Of a DNA stretch of 64,000 nt, positions 1 through 11,812 are shown in pieces; position 1 is the stretch's first letter, and each line of letters starts with the position of its first letter. The stretch covers positions 38,066,689 through 38,130,688 of the forward strand of contig NC_030381.2 in NCBI RefSeq assembly GCF_001625215.2. Direction: 5' to 3'. The position numbers were made by a program, and so were the translations under genes. The notes under the pieces were generated by a model that worked only from the letters and a program-made list of their open reading frames with translations, searched no databases and had not been told where the DNA came from. The stretch is from Daucus carota subsp. sativus (taxonomy: Eukaryota > Streptophyta > Magnoliopsida > Apiales > Apiaceae).

Positions 1-264
1 TGGTTCAAGTGTGGAGGACATACAGTAAATGTAAAAGAGAAGCCAAGGGGGAATAGGTTGAGAGTTGAGACTCAAGTGATGTCAAGTCAAGTACCCAAAA
101 CTCTATATTCTGTGTAAGAGAATATGAAACTCTAAATATCCGTGCATTATTGCTGGTTAAGTTTCTTACCCTCAAGTTGCTATTTGTAATTTGGAGTGGT
201 TCTGTATAGTTCAGTTAAGTTTTGAAAAATATTTGAAACCAAATATGTATGTTTTTTACTGCAG

Positions 265-1539
265 GGATAACCTGCAGCTTTTAAGACAACGGTATTACTA
301 CGCCACATGGAAAGCTGATGGAACGCGATATCTAATGCTAATAACTTGGGATGGCTGTTACTTAATCGATAGAAATTTTTTCTTTCGGAAGGTCCAGTTA
401 CGGTTTCCATGCAAAAATGTAAATGAGGTATTGTTTCCCATCTTGATGAAGAACCTGTTTTACAGAGCATTGGCCACACGATTCATTTTGCAAGATAATT
501 TCTTTTTTTTTTTTCCTGACAAATGTTTGCTTGTCATAGGGTATTGATGGGACTACTCATCATTATACTTTGCTAGACGGAGAGATGGTTATTGACACTG
601 AGCCAAGTACAAGGAAACAGGAAAGAAGATATCTCATTTATGATCTAATGGCAATCAATAATGTATCTCTTGTAGAGGTTAGATATAATTGGTTTACTTA
701 AGTTTGTGTATGAAAGCTCTAAGATTTGCTTTCATACTTTGACAATGTTAATTTGATGACCCCCCCCCCCCCCCCCCCCCTTCCCCCCGGGTCCCCCAGT
801 GTTCTTGTGCTTAGTCTTTTATGTCCAGTTGTTTGCGAACTCCTGAATATACCATTAGTTTTCTTGTCAATGTTTTTGCTTTATGTGGGAATATTTTAGA
901 TATTTTAAATTTGTAATACATTAAAAATCCCCTGCGCAAATTATCTGAGTGTTTGTGCTTCTCTTTATCTATGTGCGTGCATGTTTTTTTTTTAATTCCA
1001 TTGATGCTGATGTTTTGAGGACACTTATATAATTATCAATGATATTTTGCAGCGACCTTTCCATGAGAGGTGGATGATACTTGAGAATGAAGTGATAAAA
1101 CCCCGAAACCATGAGCGAAACATGTTGTACAAGAGTCGGAATCCTTATTATAGATATGACCTGGAACCCTTTAGAGTATGTGCTTTGGTTACCTCTGAGC
1201 TATGATTTTGTGCTCAGATTCAATTCCATGCACTGAGTGGTGATATCATGCTTAGTATTGCATAGATAATTAATATGTACTCATATACATATTCTAGGTG
1301 AGAAGGAAGGATTTTTATCTACTCTCTGCTGTCACTAAGCTTCTGCGCGAGTTCATTCCAAAGCTTTCACATGAAGCTGATGGTTTAATCTTTCAGGTAC
1401 TAGGGATACTGAATCTAAATGGCAAGACCTTTTCAAGTGTGCAGTTTGCAATGCTATGTTGAATGAAGCCGATTTTCTGTCATGTGCATATGTGATAAAA
1501 TTGGACGTTTCACCATTAATCATCTGACTCTTTTTTTAC

Positions 1540-1583
<44 letters not shown>

Positions 1584-3434
1584 ACAAAATCTTGAGATTC
1601 TTTTGTAGTTTTTTTTATTTAAAGCATATTTACATTAGGAATAGGGACTTTTTTCTTTCTTTATGCGGAAGTATGTGGCCACTTGACTGTTGTGTTAAAG
1701 GAAGTATGATAATGTTTTTGTCTGTCTCTCTGATTATTTGCAAATCTAGCTCCCAGAGTCCAGGCTCTGTATCTGTTTCAATCTTGAAAAATTAGTGAAA
1801 AATCTTCGACAAGATGGGGAAATGCTGTAAAAATATTAAAGCTCATCTCAATACCCCAGTCATGATATCAGAAGATTGTTGTAGTAAAGCAAATGTTACA
1901 ACCAGACTTGCTTGGATTTTTTTCTTGGCATTTACTTCGAAGACAAACAATTAAGTTCGTCCTAGTTTGTTTTTAGTCTTCTAGCTGAGTTCAGCTTTTA
2001 CCCAAGCATGTGGTTTTCATAGTCTTTTTTAGGGTAGATACCATTTGTTGGCTGAAGGATGGTGCCTCATGCAAGGCCTTTGTGACTCAGCATGAGGCTT
2101 CTAGCTAGTAATTAATGAGTATGCGTTTTGAACATGTCAATGGGTTGGATGGTTTCAGACTTGCCCGTTGTGTTGTGTTAGTAGATAGTTAAATGTATTT
2201 AATGTTTAAGTTGAAGCTAGATTTTAACCAGGTGGATTTAGTTTTATACTAATGAAGAAGTTTCTTAAATGATTGATATAAACGAAAACTTCTTACATAG
2301 CAAAAGAGTTCGTAAGCTGCATACTTCTACATAAAAATTCAAGGTGAAAGTTCCTGGACACAAGTGGACTTGTTATGCATGATTAGCTATATTACATATC
2401 TTTAGGTTTTAATATACAGTCAAAATGAAGTGTCGCTAGCAAAAGAGTTCGTAAGCTGCATACTTCTACATAAAAATTCAAGGTGAAAGTTCCTGGACAC
2501 AAGTGGACTTGTTATGCATGATTAGCTATATTACATATCTTTAGGTTTTAATATACAGTCAAAATGAAGTGTCGCCTAATGGTCTCTAAATGACAGGGGT
2601 GGGATGATCCTTATGTACCCCGGACGCATGAAGGCCTTTTAAAATGGAAATTTCCAGAGATGAACTCAGTTGACTTCCTTTTTGAGGTTGTTCTCTATTG
2701 TAATTTATTCAGATTTTCGTGTTCACTTATTATATCAACATCTGAATGCAAGTTATTTTGACAGGTAGAGAATAGCCGTCGTTTACTTTTTCTAAATGAA
2801 CGGGGGAAGAAAAAGCTAATGAATGGACATAGAGTTGTTTTTAAAGGTGAACTGCAAGTTTCCTGTTGTGATTGCTGTTAATCATGTTTAGGAGCATCTT
2901 GAGAGCCATTTTATCCTATTCTATGAGTAGTTAATAACTTGATAGTGTTTTCAATTTAAAATGGATGGAGAGATTGGCCAAAACATGTTATGTGCCAGCT
3001 TGTTTGAATTTTTAATCTTCTGACGTTATGACTGTTCGCAGATGAGTCTGAAATATACTCATTTTCGGGTAAGATTATTGAGTGTTCGTGGAACCCGGAG
3101 GATAGAGTTTGGATCTTTATGCGAATAAGGGTGGACAAATCTACTCCAAATGAATTCAATACCTTCAAGAAGGTATATCTTGTGCATTTAATAATTTTCT
3201 AATGGGAGGGTTAGTTACCATTAGGGCAAACCCTCTACCTCAATTTCGTTAAATAAATTAACACATCATTTACATCATGTTTCAAACAATTGACAGGTCA
3301 TGAGGAGCATTAATGATAATATCACGGAGGAAGTTGTGTTGAATGAGATAAGTGAGATTGTTCGCCTTCCAATGTATGCTGAAAGGATAAGCAAGGATTG
3401 TCGAGCATTTGTCAGAACAGCCCAACGCAAATGA
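265..3434 (+). CDS. mRNA capping enzyme (RNA guanylyltransferase), C-terminal part, 5' end outside window
   Basis: Transfers GMP from GTP to the 5' diphosphate end of nascent mRNA in the nucleus. I read eight exons, all in phase: 265-427, 540-677, 1053-1175, 1298-1396, 2597-2686, 2765-2846, 3042-3172, 3297-3434. The first holds the nucleotidyltransferase motif KADGTR; the catalytic lysine codon is 311-313. Later motifs are LLDGEMVID (exon 2), HEADGLIFQ (exon 4), LLKWK (exon 5) and RVDKSTPN of the OB fold (exon 7). The protein ends in FVRTAQRK and TGA. Plant capping enzymes carry an N-terminal RNA triphosphatase domain; that part would lie left of position 1. Bases 1-264 look like intron. Intron 4 (1397-2596) is long and carries a 139-bp tandem duplication. 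Family assignment is firm; the exact 5' extent is unknown. Confidence 0.93.
760..780. repeat. poly-C tract in capping enzyme intron 2
   Basis: An uninterrupted run of 21 C, followed by TT and further C-rich sequence. Such runs are prone to length errors in sequencing, so the exact length is uncertain. Confidence 0.9.
1542..1580. repeat. (TA)n microsatellite in capping enzyme intron 4
   Basis: About 19 TA units in a row within the intron between the HEADGLIFQ and GWDDPYVP exons. Confidence 0.95.
2298..2575. repeat. Exact 139-bp tandem duplication in capping enzyme intron 4
   Basis: Copy 1 is 2298-2436 and copy 2 is 2437-2575, both starting TAGCAAAAGAG and ending AAGTGTCGC. I read no mismatch between them, so the event is recent or an assembly artefact. 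Copy 2 ends about 20 bases before the acceptor of the exon starting at 2597. Confidence 0.95.
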
Positions 3435-4483
3435 GTAGCATCATGGTACCCACCATGGCGCTTCATACTTAGAATCAGTCACCTAATACCATAACACCAT
3501 AATATAAATTACTTTGATCAAATATACAAAAGTTGCCTTTGACTTCCTTGCCAAAGTCCACAATGTATACCTAGAAAAAGAAAGTTGTTTCCCTAAAAAT
3601 TGCAGGTGAGACTGAGAAGCAGTTTACAGTTGGGAGTGAACATTTAAATTTCATTTGCTCCTACAAAGCTAACACACCTGGCCTGACTTGACTTCATTTT
3701 ACATGTGGGGAAAATTTAATAGACCAAAGGTATCTGTATCACTTATTTGTGGAAACTGCTTAGTTTGTTGCAATCGACGTGAGGGAAGGTATAGTTCAAC
3801 ACCTTATCAGGTTTGTATATTGAAATGCAATGAAGCAGACTGATCGTTGAATACACACCGACAGGACTTTGCTCCAAGAAGTTAGAAGTTGGTAGACTAG
3901 AAATGAAAATGAAGGAACATAAGTGTAAAATTCGTTTATTTTGCAAGCAATATTAGAATACGAGTATTTGTTTGAAGTATAGCGGCTGCAGCCTGCAGGT
4001 GTGCTGTATCAGGTTTGCAATTTTTTTTATGCAGACGGACTTGACAATTGGTATTGTGTGTACTTTTGAGTTTCGTATTTATGATGTTAAATCTATGTCT
4101 ATACTCGCGAACGATTAATAAAAACATATAAGGATATTGCGCGTATGTGTATAGGGTTGTATTCCACAGAGAACGTCTTAAATCAAAGAACAAACAAAAC
4201 TTTTATAATACTTCATTTTTTACTGAAAATGTTTTTGTGTGTGTGTGTATGTTTGTGATCAAATACAAAGCAATCCTCGAATAAAAACAAAAAATCAATA
4301 TAATTAAATTAAAATTCTATATAATTTAGTAATATTCACTTCGCAACTAATGATTTGTGTTGTAAAAATTGTTGAAGATCTATAGAAGAATAGTGAAAAT
4401 ATCTAGATATGTGATGGTGGAGATAATGAAGGTGGTGGACATGGAAGAACGGGGCATGGAGTGTTAGGGCTAAAAATACATAT
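3435..4483. other. 3' flank of the capping enzyme gene, no gene seen
   Basis: Contains the presumed 3' UTR of the capping enzyme. Short open frames on the minus strand here resemble no family and have no promoter or splice context. Nothing else is supported. Confidence 0.6.
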
Positions 4484-4583
4484 GACGCAACAAAAAACCC
4501 ACGTCTCAACTTGTATACTTGTATTATTAATAAGGACGCAACAAAAAATCCACATCTCAACTTGTATTATTAACAAGGGTTTG
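4484..4583. repeat. Two-copy 51-bp tandem repeat
   Basis: Unit 1 starts GACGCAACAAAAAACCC at 4484 and unit 2 starts GACGCAACAAAAAATCC at 4535. They differ by a few substitutions. A small hairpin, GCCCTGAAGGGC, follows near 4595. This may be the remains of a MITE. Confidence 0.75.
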
Positions 4584-7044
4584 GCTAACTTGTGCCCTGA
4601 AGGGCAGAGGTTTAGAGCATTTATAGTTTCTAGTTTTTTGTGATTCATGCTTTACATCAAGACACACATTAATTATCAACCTGTAATTTCAAATATTCAT
4701 ACTTATAAAAATAAATTTGATATTTTGTTTTTTCATGTATTGTATTATAATTCTAATCATTTATATTTTTCAATAATGTTAAAATAATAAAAAATCATAA
4801 ATTTATTGTTAAATATTAAAATGGCTGATTTTAATTAGAAAATAATGTATATGCAGGGGGGCCTCAATATTATTTGTAGGATGAAATCAATTAAAAATTG
4901 TAATATAAAATATGACAAAGATATTATTCTATATACTCACATTTTTTTGAATATAATATTGTTTTATTTTAAATATAAAATTTGAAAGATAAATCAAAAA
5001 TAAATGTATAATTAATATTTTGATAAAGTTTGAATAGTTTATACACATACGCTGATAATCATGCAAATTTAAAGACAGTCAATGACATTAATTATGACTT
5101 ACATGTTAGCCATTTCATATTAATAAAAACCGTTATTAATAATACAATCAACCGAACTTGAATACTCAAGCCTAATAGCACTCAAGCGTCCGCTCGCAAG
5201 CGTTACCTAAATTTATATTTTGAGCACACTTATTAAACACAATATGACTATGTATATATAGCCATCTCAAACTTATAAAAATCAGAGTTTGACTCTAAAA
5301 CACCTAATCATAATCATAATCCAATTCTGATTTCTAACTCAAATCGGAATCCAATTCCAACTTTGTTAATACCCAACAATCTTATCCTAGCTTTATGATC
5401 AAGACATAACTTTATAATAATTGTCTAAACATACAATTATTATCCATATATGTTTTGGATCACCCAAACACATACTACCATTGTGATGAGCTAATACCTA
5501 ACATGGAGGGGGCAGAGCATCACAGAGGAGGGGCGGCAAAGATGAGGCGAATGTGGGGGTTGGGATGGCGGAGGTGGAGGTATGACAGAGTTGAGATTAA
5601 GATGGTGAAGGTATAAAAAAGGTGGAGGTTTAGACTTGAGATGTGTACAGGTGGCGATGGCTGAGGTTGAAATTGTGGCGATGGCTGAGGTGATGCTGGA
5701 AGTGGAGGTGGAGGGGGAGATTAGTTCCCAACCACGAGTCGAATGGAATCCGACAAAAAAATTTGTTAATAGAAGAATCCAAAAAACTTTTATTGTGTCA
5801 CTTAAGTTATATATGAATTTCCGAGCCCAAGAGTTAAGAATAATAAGTTCTTCATTACTCAAAATAGAATAACTGCTTAGAATAACAAAACGGATTATAT
5901 TTGTCGAGAGGTAGTGCAAAATCGTATGAATATGATCCTCGTTGTGTATCCTTATTATTGGAGTGTTTCTGTGGATTCCTGTACGAAGGTTTTGTAGATG
6001 TGTTCCTTGATCATTTCCTAAAAAAAAAGATTTTTCAGTTGAATTTCTAATTTGTAGAATAATGGAGGAGTCGAATAAGAGTATATATGTGTGTGTGTGA
6101 ATTTATATACATCATACATTTAAATTTAAAATTTAATTTCAAAGAACTTACTTTTTTGTCATGTATGGAAGTATAAATACATATTTGACACTGAATTTAG
6201 TTTTTTAATTCATGATAGTGTATTTTTGTAAGAAAAAGATGAATCTAAAATTTATGAAAGTTATTTAAAATTATATATATATTATATAACGAAGATTCAA
6301 CTTACAATGCATGCAATTGTTGAGAGACGCGTAATGCATACAGTTAGTGACAGATAGAAGAATGCATGCATTTGTTGACAAAAAGAAGAATCGTGATATG
6401 CACTATATGTATTTTATATATTAGATAATGACCTACTTCTTTGCATCCACTGTGCAATGCATTCAATTATTGACAAACGCGTAATGCAGACAGTTATTGT
6501 CAAACTGAAAAATCATGGTATACATTTTTGCTTAGTAGTTAAAACGTGATGTATGTCTGGTGGACTCCAATATATAATAGGTAAACTTGATCACTTTGAA
6601 ATTTGTCAATTTATTGCGTGATATTCAGTGAAAATGAAGAAAGTTTGATTATATTTGTGTAATAATAAAATTCAATCCTTTTTTATTAATAAAAATATTT
6701 TAATCCTATATTGAAATATATGTTAAAAGACTTTAGGGCCATCAAACTCTTTTTGTGTTGTGCATGTTGAAATAATAAATTATATGTCATTTTCATATTT
6801 TTCGTGTATCAAATATTTCTTGTGTTGGTTAAAATCATGTTGAATATATTCGGTATATTTAGTGGTAGCTTTCACCTCTTGTTTGAGATTTTTTTTTTCG
6901 AAGTTAGCATTAATGTCATAAAATCTTGATATTAATAAAATGTTATTAATATTTGAGAATATTTTCACACTTAATATCTCAATATTGTAAAATCTCATAT
7001 CAATATTGTTAAGATTTGAGAAGATTTTTGGAATTAATATTATA
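4584..7044. other. AT-rich intergenic DNA, no gene
   Basis: No convincing coding frame or RNA gene. Around 5500-5730 there is a G-rich purine stretch with repeated GGAGGTGGAGG and GGCGATGGCTGAGG words. It opens frames on both strands by composition alone and does not look like a protein. Around 6300-6500 the word AATGCATGCA/AATGCATTCA with GTTGACAAACGC recurs about three times, suggesting a diverged short repeat. Confidence 0.6.
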
Positions 7045-7472
7045 GAGTTAAGTTCCATGTAGTCCACATATTTGCTGTAGTACCGTTGACCACGTATGTT
7101 CTGCAACTATAAAATGACATAAAAACATTGCAAAATGTATGAAACTTGTTATTTTGTGAAATACATTCTATAAATATCACTATTTCATGAAAAATATTGA
7201 AAATCATTTATATTCGACAAGTAGAACACATATGTTCTGTAATATGTAAATATGTTCTGCAAACTTAACGTGTTTTGCAGATTAATGTGCTTTTCACTAT
7301 TTAACTTGTAGAATGTTTAGGATTGTCAAAATTTTTAACAAAATAATGATTTTTATAGAACATGATTTGCAAAATAACACATTTTGCAATGTTCTTATGT
7401 CATTCTATAATTGCAGAACATACGTGGTCTACGGTAATACAGTAAATATGTGGACTACATGGAATTTTGTTC
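7045..7472. mobile_element. Mutator-like MITE (family copy 1)
   Basis: About 95-bp terminal inverted repeats: the left starts GAGTTAAGTTCCATGTAG, and the right read in reverse starts GAACAAAATTCCATGTAG. They stay alignable through CCACGTATGTTCTGCAA. The flanks are AATATTATA and ATTATTATA, 8 of 9 identical, as expected of a Mutator-type 9-bp target duplication. No transposase is encoded. The ends and internal words match the element at 27559-27974, so I place both in one family. Confidence 0.82.
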
Positions 7473-8031
7473 ATTATTATAATGCTATAGAATTTTATAT
7501 TAACAGATATTATTAAGATTTGGGAAGATTTTTAGAATTAATATCTTGATGTTATAAAATCTTATATTGATAGAGTATTATTAATATTGTATATCAAAGA
7601 TTCTCAAAATGGTATCATCCGTATAAAAAAACAAGATATTGAATGTTACAAACAAAAGATATCAGTCGAATGGTACAAATCACAAGCTATTAAATATTAA
7701 AAAAAATTTATCAATTGAATATTACAAAACCGCACGATATTTAATGTTATTAAAACCTGTACATTTAAATAAAAATTGAACGTTAAAAAGTTTAATAGAT
7801 AATTTTTCCCTTTGATGATTATTAAAAAATATATTTTATCAAAGATAAAAAATTATTTTAAATGATATACTTATGATATAATGATAAGCATTAAGCTATA
7901 TAATTAAGTTCATGATACATTTTTAAATATATTTAAAATACACTGCCATCTTAATTTTCCCCTTTGAAAGATTAATATCATATTATGTACTCAAATTTTT
8001 CTTACAAAACAAACCATTTCAACCGTCCAAA

Positions 8032-8278
8032 TATTTTAGGGGTAGCAATTTCGAGTAATGGGTCGTGTTCGTGTCAGCAATCGGGTCGATTTTGGGTCAA
8101 GCTAAAATCACTTAAAATTGAATAAAACTGAAAATTGAAGTTATTAGAAATGAAATTCTAATTTCGGATCATTTCGGGTCAATCGGGTCACTTTCGGATT
8201 TCTGTCTCAGTAAATCGGGTTTCGAGTTGGGTCGGGTTCGTGTCGGATTTCGGGTCGTGTCTGATATTGCCACCATTA
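8032..8278. mobile_element. hAT-like MITE rich in GGGTCGTGTTCG words
   Basis: The left part carries AGGGGTAGCAAT and the right end ATTGCCACCATTA, imperfect inverted repeats typical of plant hAT MITEs with GGGTCGGGTTCG cores. The flanks CGTCCAAA (8024-8031) and CGTCCAAT (8279-8286) match at 7 of 8 bases. Accepting that target duplication puts the left end five bases outside the visible inverted repeat, so the left border is uncertain. Confidence 0.65.
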
Positions 8279-8561
8279 CGTCCAATTCATAACATGCATG
8301 TGTAACAAAATTACTCAATCATAAATTAAAGTTTTGGTAATTAAGTCAGGAAATGGTTGCCTAGGAAATTAAGACTCATTTGTGATCACCGAATATGTTA
8401 CATAATGAAAAAGACATTAAAGTAAAAAAGAAAATAACAAATAAGACTATAAACCGTTATGGTAATCAAAGATTATGGATAAAATCTAAAATAATATCAT
8501 TTGATATAAATAAGATCTTTTTCTTACAAAATATCATTAAGATACACTACAATAGTCGGGG

Positions 8562-8641
8562 TATATAAGGAGTGACAAGTTTAGAGCGTCTACGAGTATA
8601 TGTAAACAAGTTGTGAAAGGAACAATCACCCAAGTTTGCAG
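8562..8641 (+). promoter_or_regulatory. Candidate TATA box and short first exon upstream of the first IPT gene
   Basis: TATATAAG at 8562-8569 follows a short G-rich stretch. About 70 bases later comes a strong splice donor, GCAG|GTAAC (exon end 8641), followed by a T-rich, intron-like sequence. This would suit a non-coding leader exon for the IPT gene starting at 10037. IPT coding regions are usually intronless and I could not identify the matching acceptor with confidence. Inference only. Confidence 0.25.
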
Positions 8642-10036
8642 GTAACTTTTTTGTGTTGTAGCTCTGCATACAATTAATCGATTATTTTTCTTCATTGTTC
8701 TTTCTTTATGTTTTTATTTTTGTGTTGATTTTTAAGTTTTTTTTGTCATTCTTGGGAGTCGTATTCTTCTTGTTTCGAGTCGTTTCGAGTCATTTGCAGA
8801 TTTATTTCACAAAAGTTGTTAACTAATAATTTCAAACTCTATAAACCATCATTTCACGTTTATACGACAAAGGTGTTCTTCTTGTGTTCTATTCCCATGT
8901 TTAGGGGCCTCTTCTTTTTACCATTGTTTCATATATAATTCTTTAATTTATTTTATTTTAGTTAATTAATTTACCGAATTGTGTTTCTTTGTCCTTCTGA
9001 AAAATGACTTCCCATGAAACTTTGACAAACATCATTGACGTGTGAGATTTAGTTTTTCAAATTTTTACTATGAATTCCATTTACATGTGATACATATGTC
9101 GAATGAAATGGTAGACATAGACAAGATTCCCTCTCCCTTGCGGTAGCAAATCCATCTTGCTTTTATATTTCTCGATTATAATTATTTGGATATGACTAAT
9201 TATCAAAATTATCTTATTTTATCCTTATTTCACCCAAATTTTAGCACAGTGGTTGTTACTATATTTCAGAGAGTACGGATGTACTATAGAGATATTTTTT
9301 GAACTTTTTGGTTTATATAAACAATAAAATCTCTGTTCAGTTTTGTTAAAATGAATCTTGAAGTATTTATAATTTCAATAACCAAATGATTCTGAAAAAT
9401 GAATAAGATTCGGTCACAAAAATGTTAATATATCAAAATTTTAAAACTTTCCTATTTAGATTTTCCAAAAATAATACTAGCGCATATCCCAGATTTTTTT
9501 TCTTTTTTGGAGTACTGCTTCCCCGACACAAATTTACCTGGTCGACTGTCTTCCTGTTCTGCATCCTGTAAATATTTTACAACAAATATTACAAATAATT
9601 AGTATTAACGGCTATGTCTCTCTACATATATGCAAAGTATTATCATTATAATGATGTATGTTAAATTCTTAATGCATTGTATATATATGTAGATTTATCC
9701 TTAATCCTGCTCATTACTTAATCACTTCTTAGCATGGCACATATATACACTAGCTTATAAGAGGAGCAAGACTTATGTGAGAGTTCTTAAAAGTCTACAT
9801 GCATAGGGTGTATAAGGATTAGGGTTTATAAACCGATTTTAACTAGGATCCGTTAATTCTTCATGAATATATTTTTAGATATAAGCCTCATTTCTGTGCT
9901 AATAAGACCTGATTCGAATGTGGTAAGTAATTTAGGCTCCCCGTCCGTCGTAAATTATCAGTCGTAAATAGTGCAGTTTCCGGTAGTGAATGAGCTTCAT
10001 TTTTATCATTACTGAGTATTAACTAACTAGTTTATT
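8642..10036. other. Upstream region of the first IPT gene, nothing further identified
   Basis: AT-rich with no supported gene. GTTTATAAAC near 9824 is a 10-bp palindrome. No clear TATA box lies at the usual distance from the ATG at 10037. Confidence 0.5.
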
Positions 10037-10990
10037 ATGTCCAGAAAAATGGCAATGCAATCTATGCTTATGGGAAAACAAGCTCATCCTTCACTCCACA
10101 TCCGAGCCACCATCTTGGATCTCCCACTGCGCAATTCTTGGACAACTTCGAAAGACAAGGTTGTCGTGGTCATGGGAGCCACAGGGACCGGCAAGTCCAG
10201 ACTCTCTGTCGACCTCGCGATGCGATTCAACGGGGAGATCATCAATTCCGACAAAATGCAAGTGTATGAAGGGCTAGACATTGTCACAAACAAGATTTCC
10301 GAGGAAGAGGCTTCTGGCGTGCCTCACCACCTCATTGGAATAGTCCCTTCCCATGCAGATTTCACATGCACTGATTTTTGTAACACTGTTTCTGGAAAAA
10401 TGGATGACATTGTGGCTCGAAAACGCCTCCCCATCATTGCTGGAGGCTCGAATAATTACATCAAGGCTCTCATTGACAATGAGGCTTATGGCTTTCGGTC
10501 CAAGTACGAGTGCTGTTATCTTTGGGTGGACGTCTCAATGTCCGTGCTCTATGAGTCCTTGGCGAAGCGCGTTGATCAGATGGTTGACAGAGGAATGATT
10601 GAGGAGGCTAGGCAATTCTTCAAGCCAAACGCTGATTACTCCAAGGGGGTGCTGAGGTCCATTGGCGGACCCGAGTTTGTTGAGTACTTTCGGCTTGAGG
10701 CATCCGTTGATGAAGAAACCCGAGTCAGGCTGCTGAAAGAAGCATTGGATGAGGTGAAGATCAACACGTGTAGACTGGCTCGTCGCCAGGTGGAGAAGAT
10801 CTTGGCGCTGAAATATGAGAAAGGCTGGAACATCCACAGGCTTGACGCGACCAAAGTGTACCAGAAGCATGGCAAGAAGTGTGGCGAGGCATGGGAGGAG
10901 CTGGTTTTAAGGCCAAGCATGGAAATCATTAGCCAGTTTCTCTCCAGTAGTCATGGCTTGTGCAACTCAATGGAACTCCATCTCAACTGA
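10037..10990 (+). CDS. IPT: Adenylate isopentenyltransferase (cytokinin synthase), copy 1
   Basis: Joins dimethylallyl diphosphate to ATP or ADP, the first committed step of isoprenoid cytokinin synthesis. Intronless, 317 residues. P-loop GATGTGKS is at residues 47-54, the conserved Asp lies in NSDKMQVYEGLDIVTNK (70-86), then GVPHHLIG (94-101), LPIIAGGSN (131-139) and CCYLWVDVS (159-167). Its length matches plant adenylate IPTs of the IPT3/IPT5 group rather than tRNA-modifying IPTs, which carry a zinc finger. The basic N-terminus could be a plastid transit peptide; ATG codons also occur at residues 5 and 10. Many codons end in G or C, unlike copy 2 at 19150. The usual AIGVPE motif reads SIGGPE (residues 208-213), so a conserved position has diverged. 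Subclass not settled. Confidence 0.94.
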   Translation: MSRKMAMQSMLMGKQAHPSLHIRATILDLPLRNSWTTSKDKVVVVMGATGTGKSRLSVDLAMRFNGEIINSDKMQVYEGLDIVTNKISEEEASGVPHHLIGIVPSHADFTCTDFCNTVSGKMDDIVARKRLPIIAGGSNNYIKALIDNEAYGFRSKYECCYLWVDVSMSVLYESLAKRVDQMVDRGMIEEARQFFKPNADYSKGVLRSIGGPEFVEYFRLEASVDEETRVRLLKEALDEVKINTCRLARRQVEKILALKYEKGWNIHRLDATKVYQKHGKKCGEAWEELVLRPSMEIISQFLSSSHGLCNSMELHLN

Positions 10991-11812
10991 TCAGATTTCT
11001 TGTGCAGAACCAACATAACCTGCATTTCCAGATATGGGAGGTGGTGAGATTTAACTTTTCTGTGAAAACTAAAATCGAAGTTTTTTTTTGTGTGTGTGTG
11101 GCTGATTTGCGTATTTTTGGTTGACATTATATTATGCATGCTATGAAGAAGATGTAAATCGCACTTTAGACGTTATCTTATCATACGAGAATCAGCGACA
11201 AATGTGTCCGGTTCTCGAAAATATTTAGATCATGCATGTGCACAGTATTTTATAAATTTATGCGTTTTTTAAAATCCATTTTCATTTCGTATTTTTGCGT
11301 TTACAAGTTGATATATCCTTGTTTTTTGTTAATAATGTACGTGTGGACCGATTGAGGAAGTTATACATTTTCGGATAGAATGTTGATTGTCAAGAGTGCA
11401 TATTTCGAGTCAAAAGTGGAGTCAAAAGAATTTCATATTTTCATGCTGACTTCGTAAGTCAAAATATATAAAAAGTTGCACAACTAGGGAGATATATAAA
11501 TCGATGGTGTTGTAGACTGCAGTGTCCAAGTGTGACCATGGTCCATGTTAATGTTAGCTTGCTACTTGTCAAGACTTTCAAACACGGTGGGATTTATTCT
11601 TCGACAACTACGTTATTCTGCAATCCTATTACACGTAGCATTTTGTGCCCAATTTCATTCCGACATTCTTGTGGATAAGAAGTCTTTACCCAAGGTGTTG
11701 TGATCCAAATGGTCTTGCGCACCACTTTAGGGCGTGTGTAAACAGTGTGGGTCACTTTACCAGTTTACCTGACAATGTTTCTAATTGTTTTACGGGTCAT
11801 TTTAAAGCTGCC
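10991..11812. other. 3' flank of IPT copy 1, no gene
   Basis: Presumed 3' UTR with a short GT run near 11088-11100, then AT-rich sequence. Nothing recognisable. Confidence 0.5.

Noticed and set aside
1-264. Upstream exon of the capping enzyme
   Set aside because: No frame carries the expected sequence before RDNLQLL; the interval looks like intron.
5491-5919. 142-codon minus-strand frame rich in Pro and Ser
   Set aside because: Produced by the GGAGGTGG-type purine repeat; also open on the other strand; no family resemblance.
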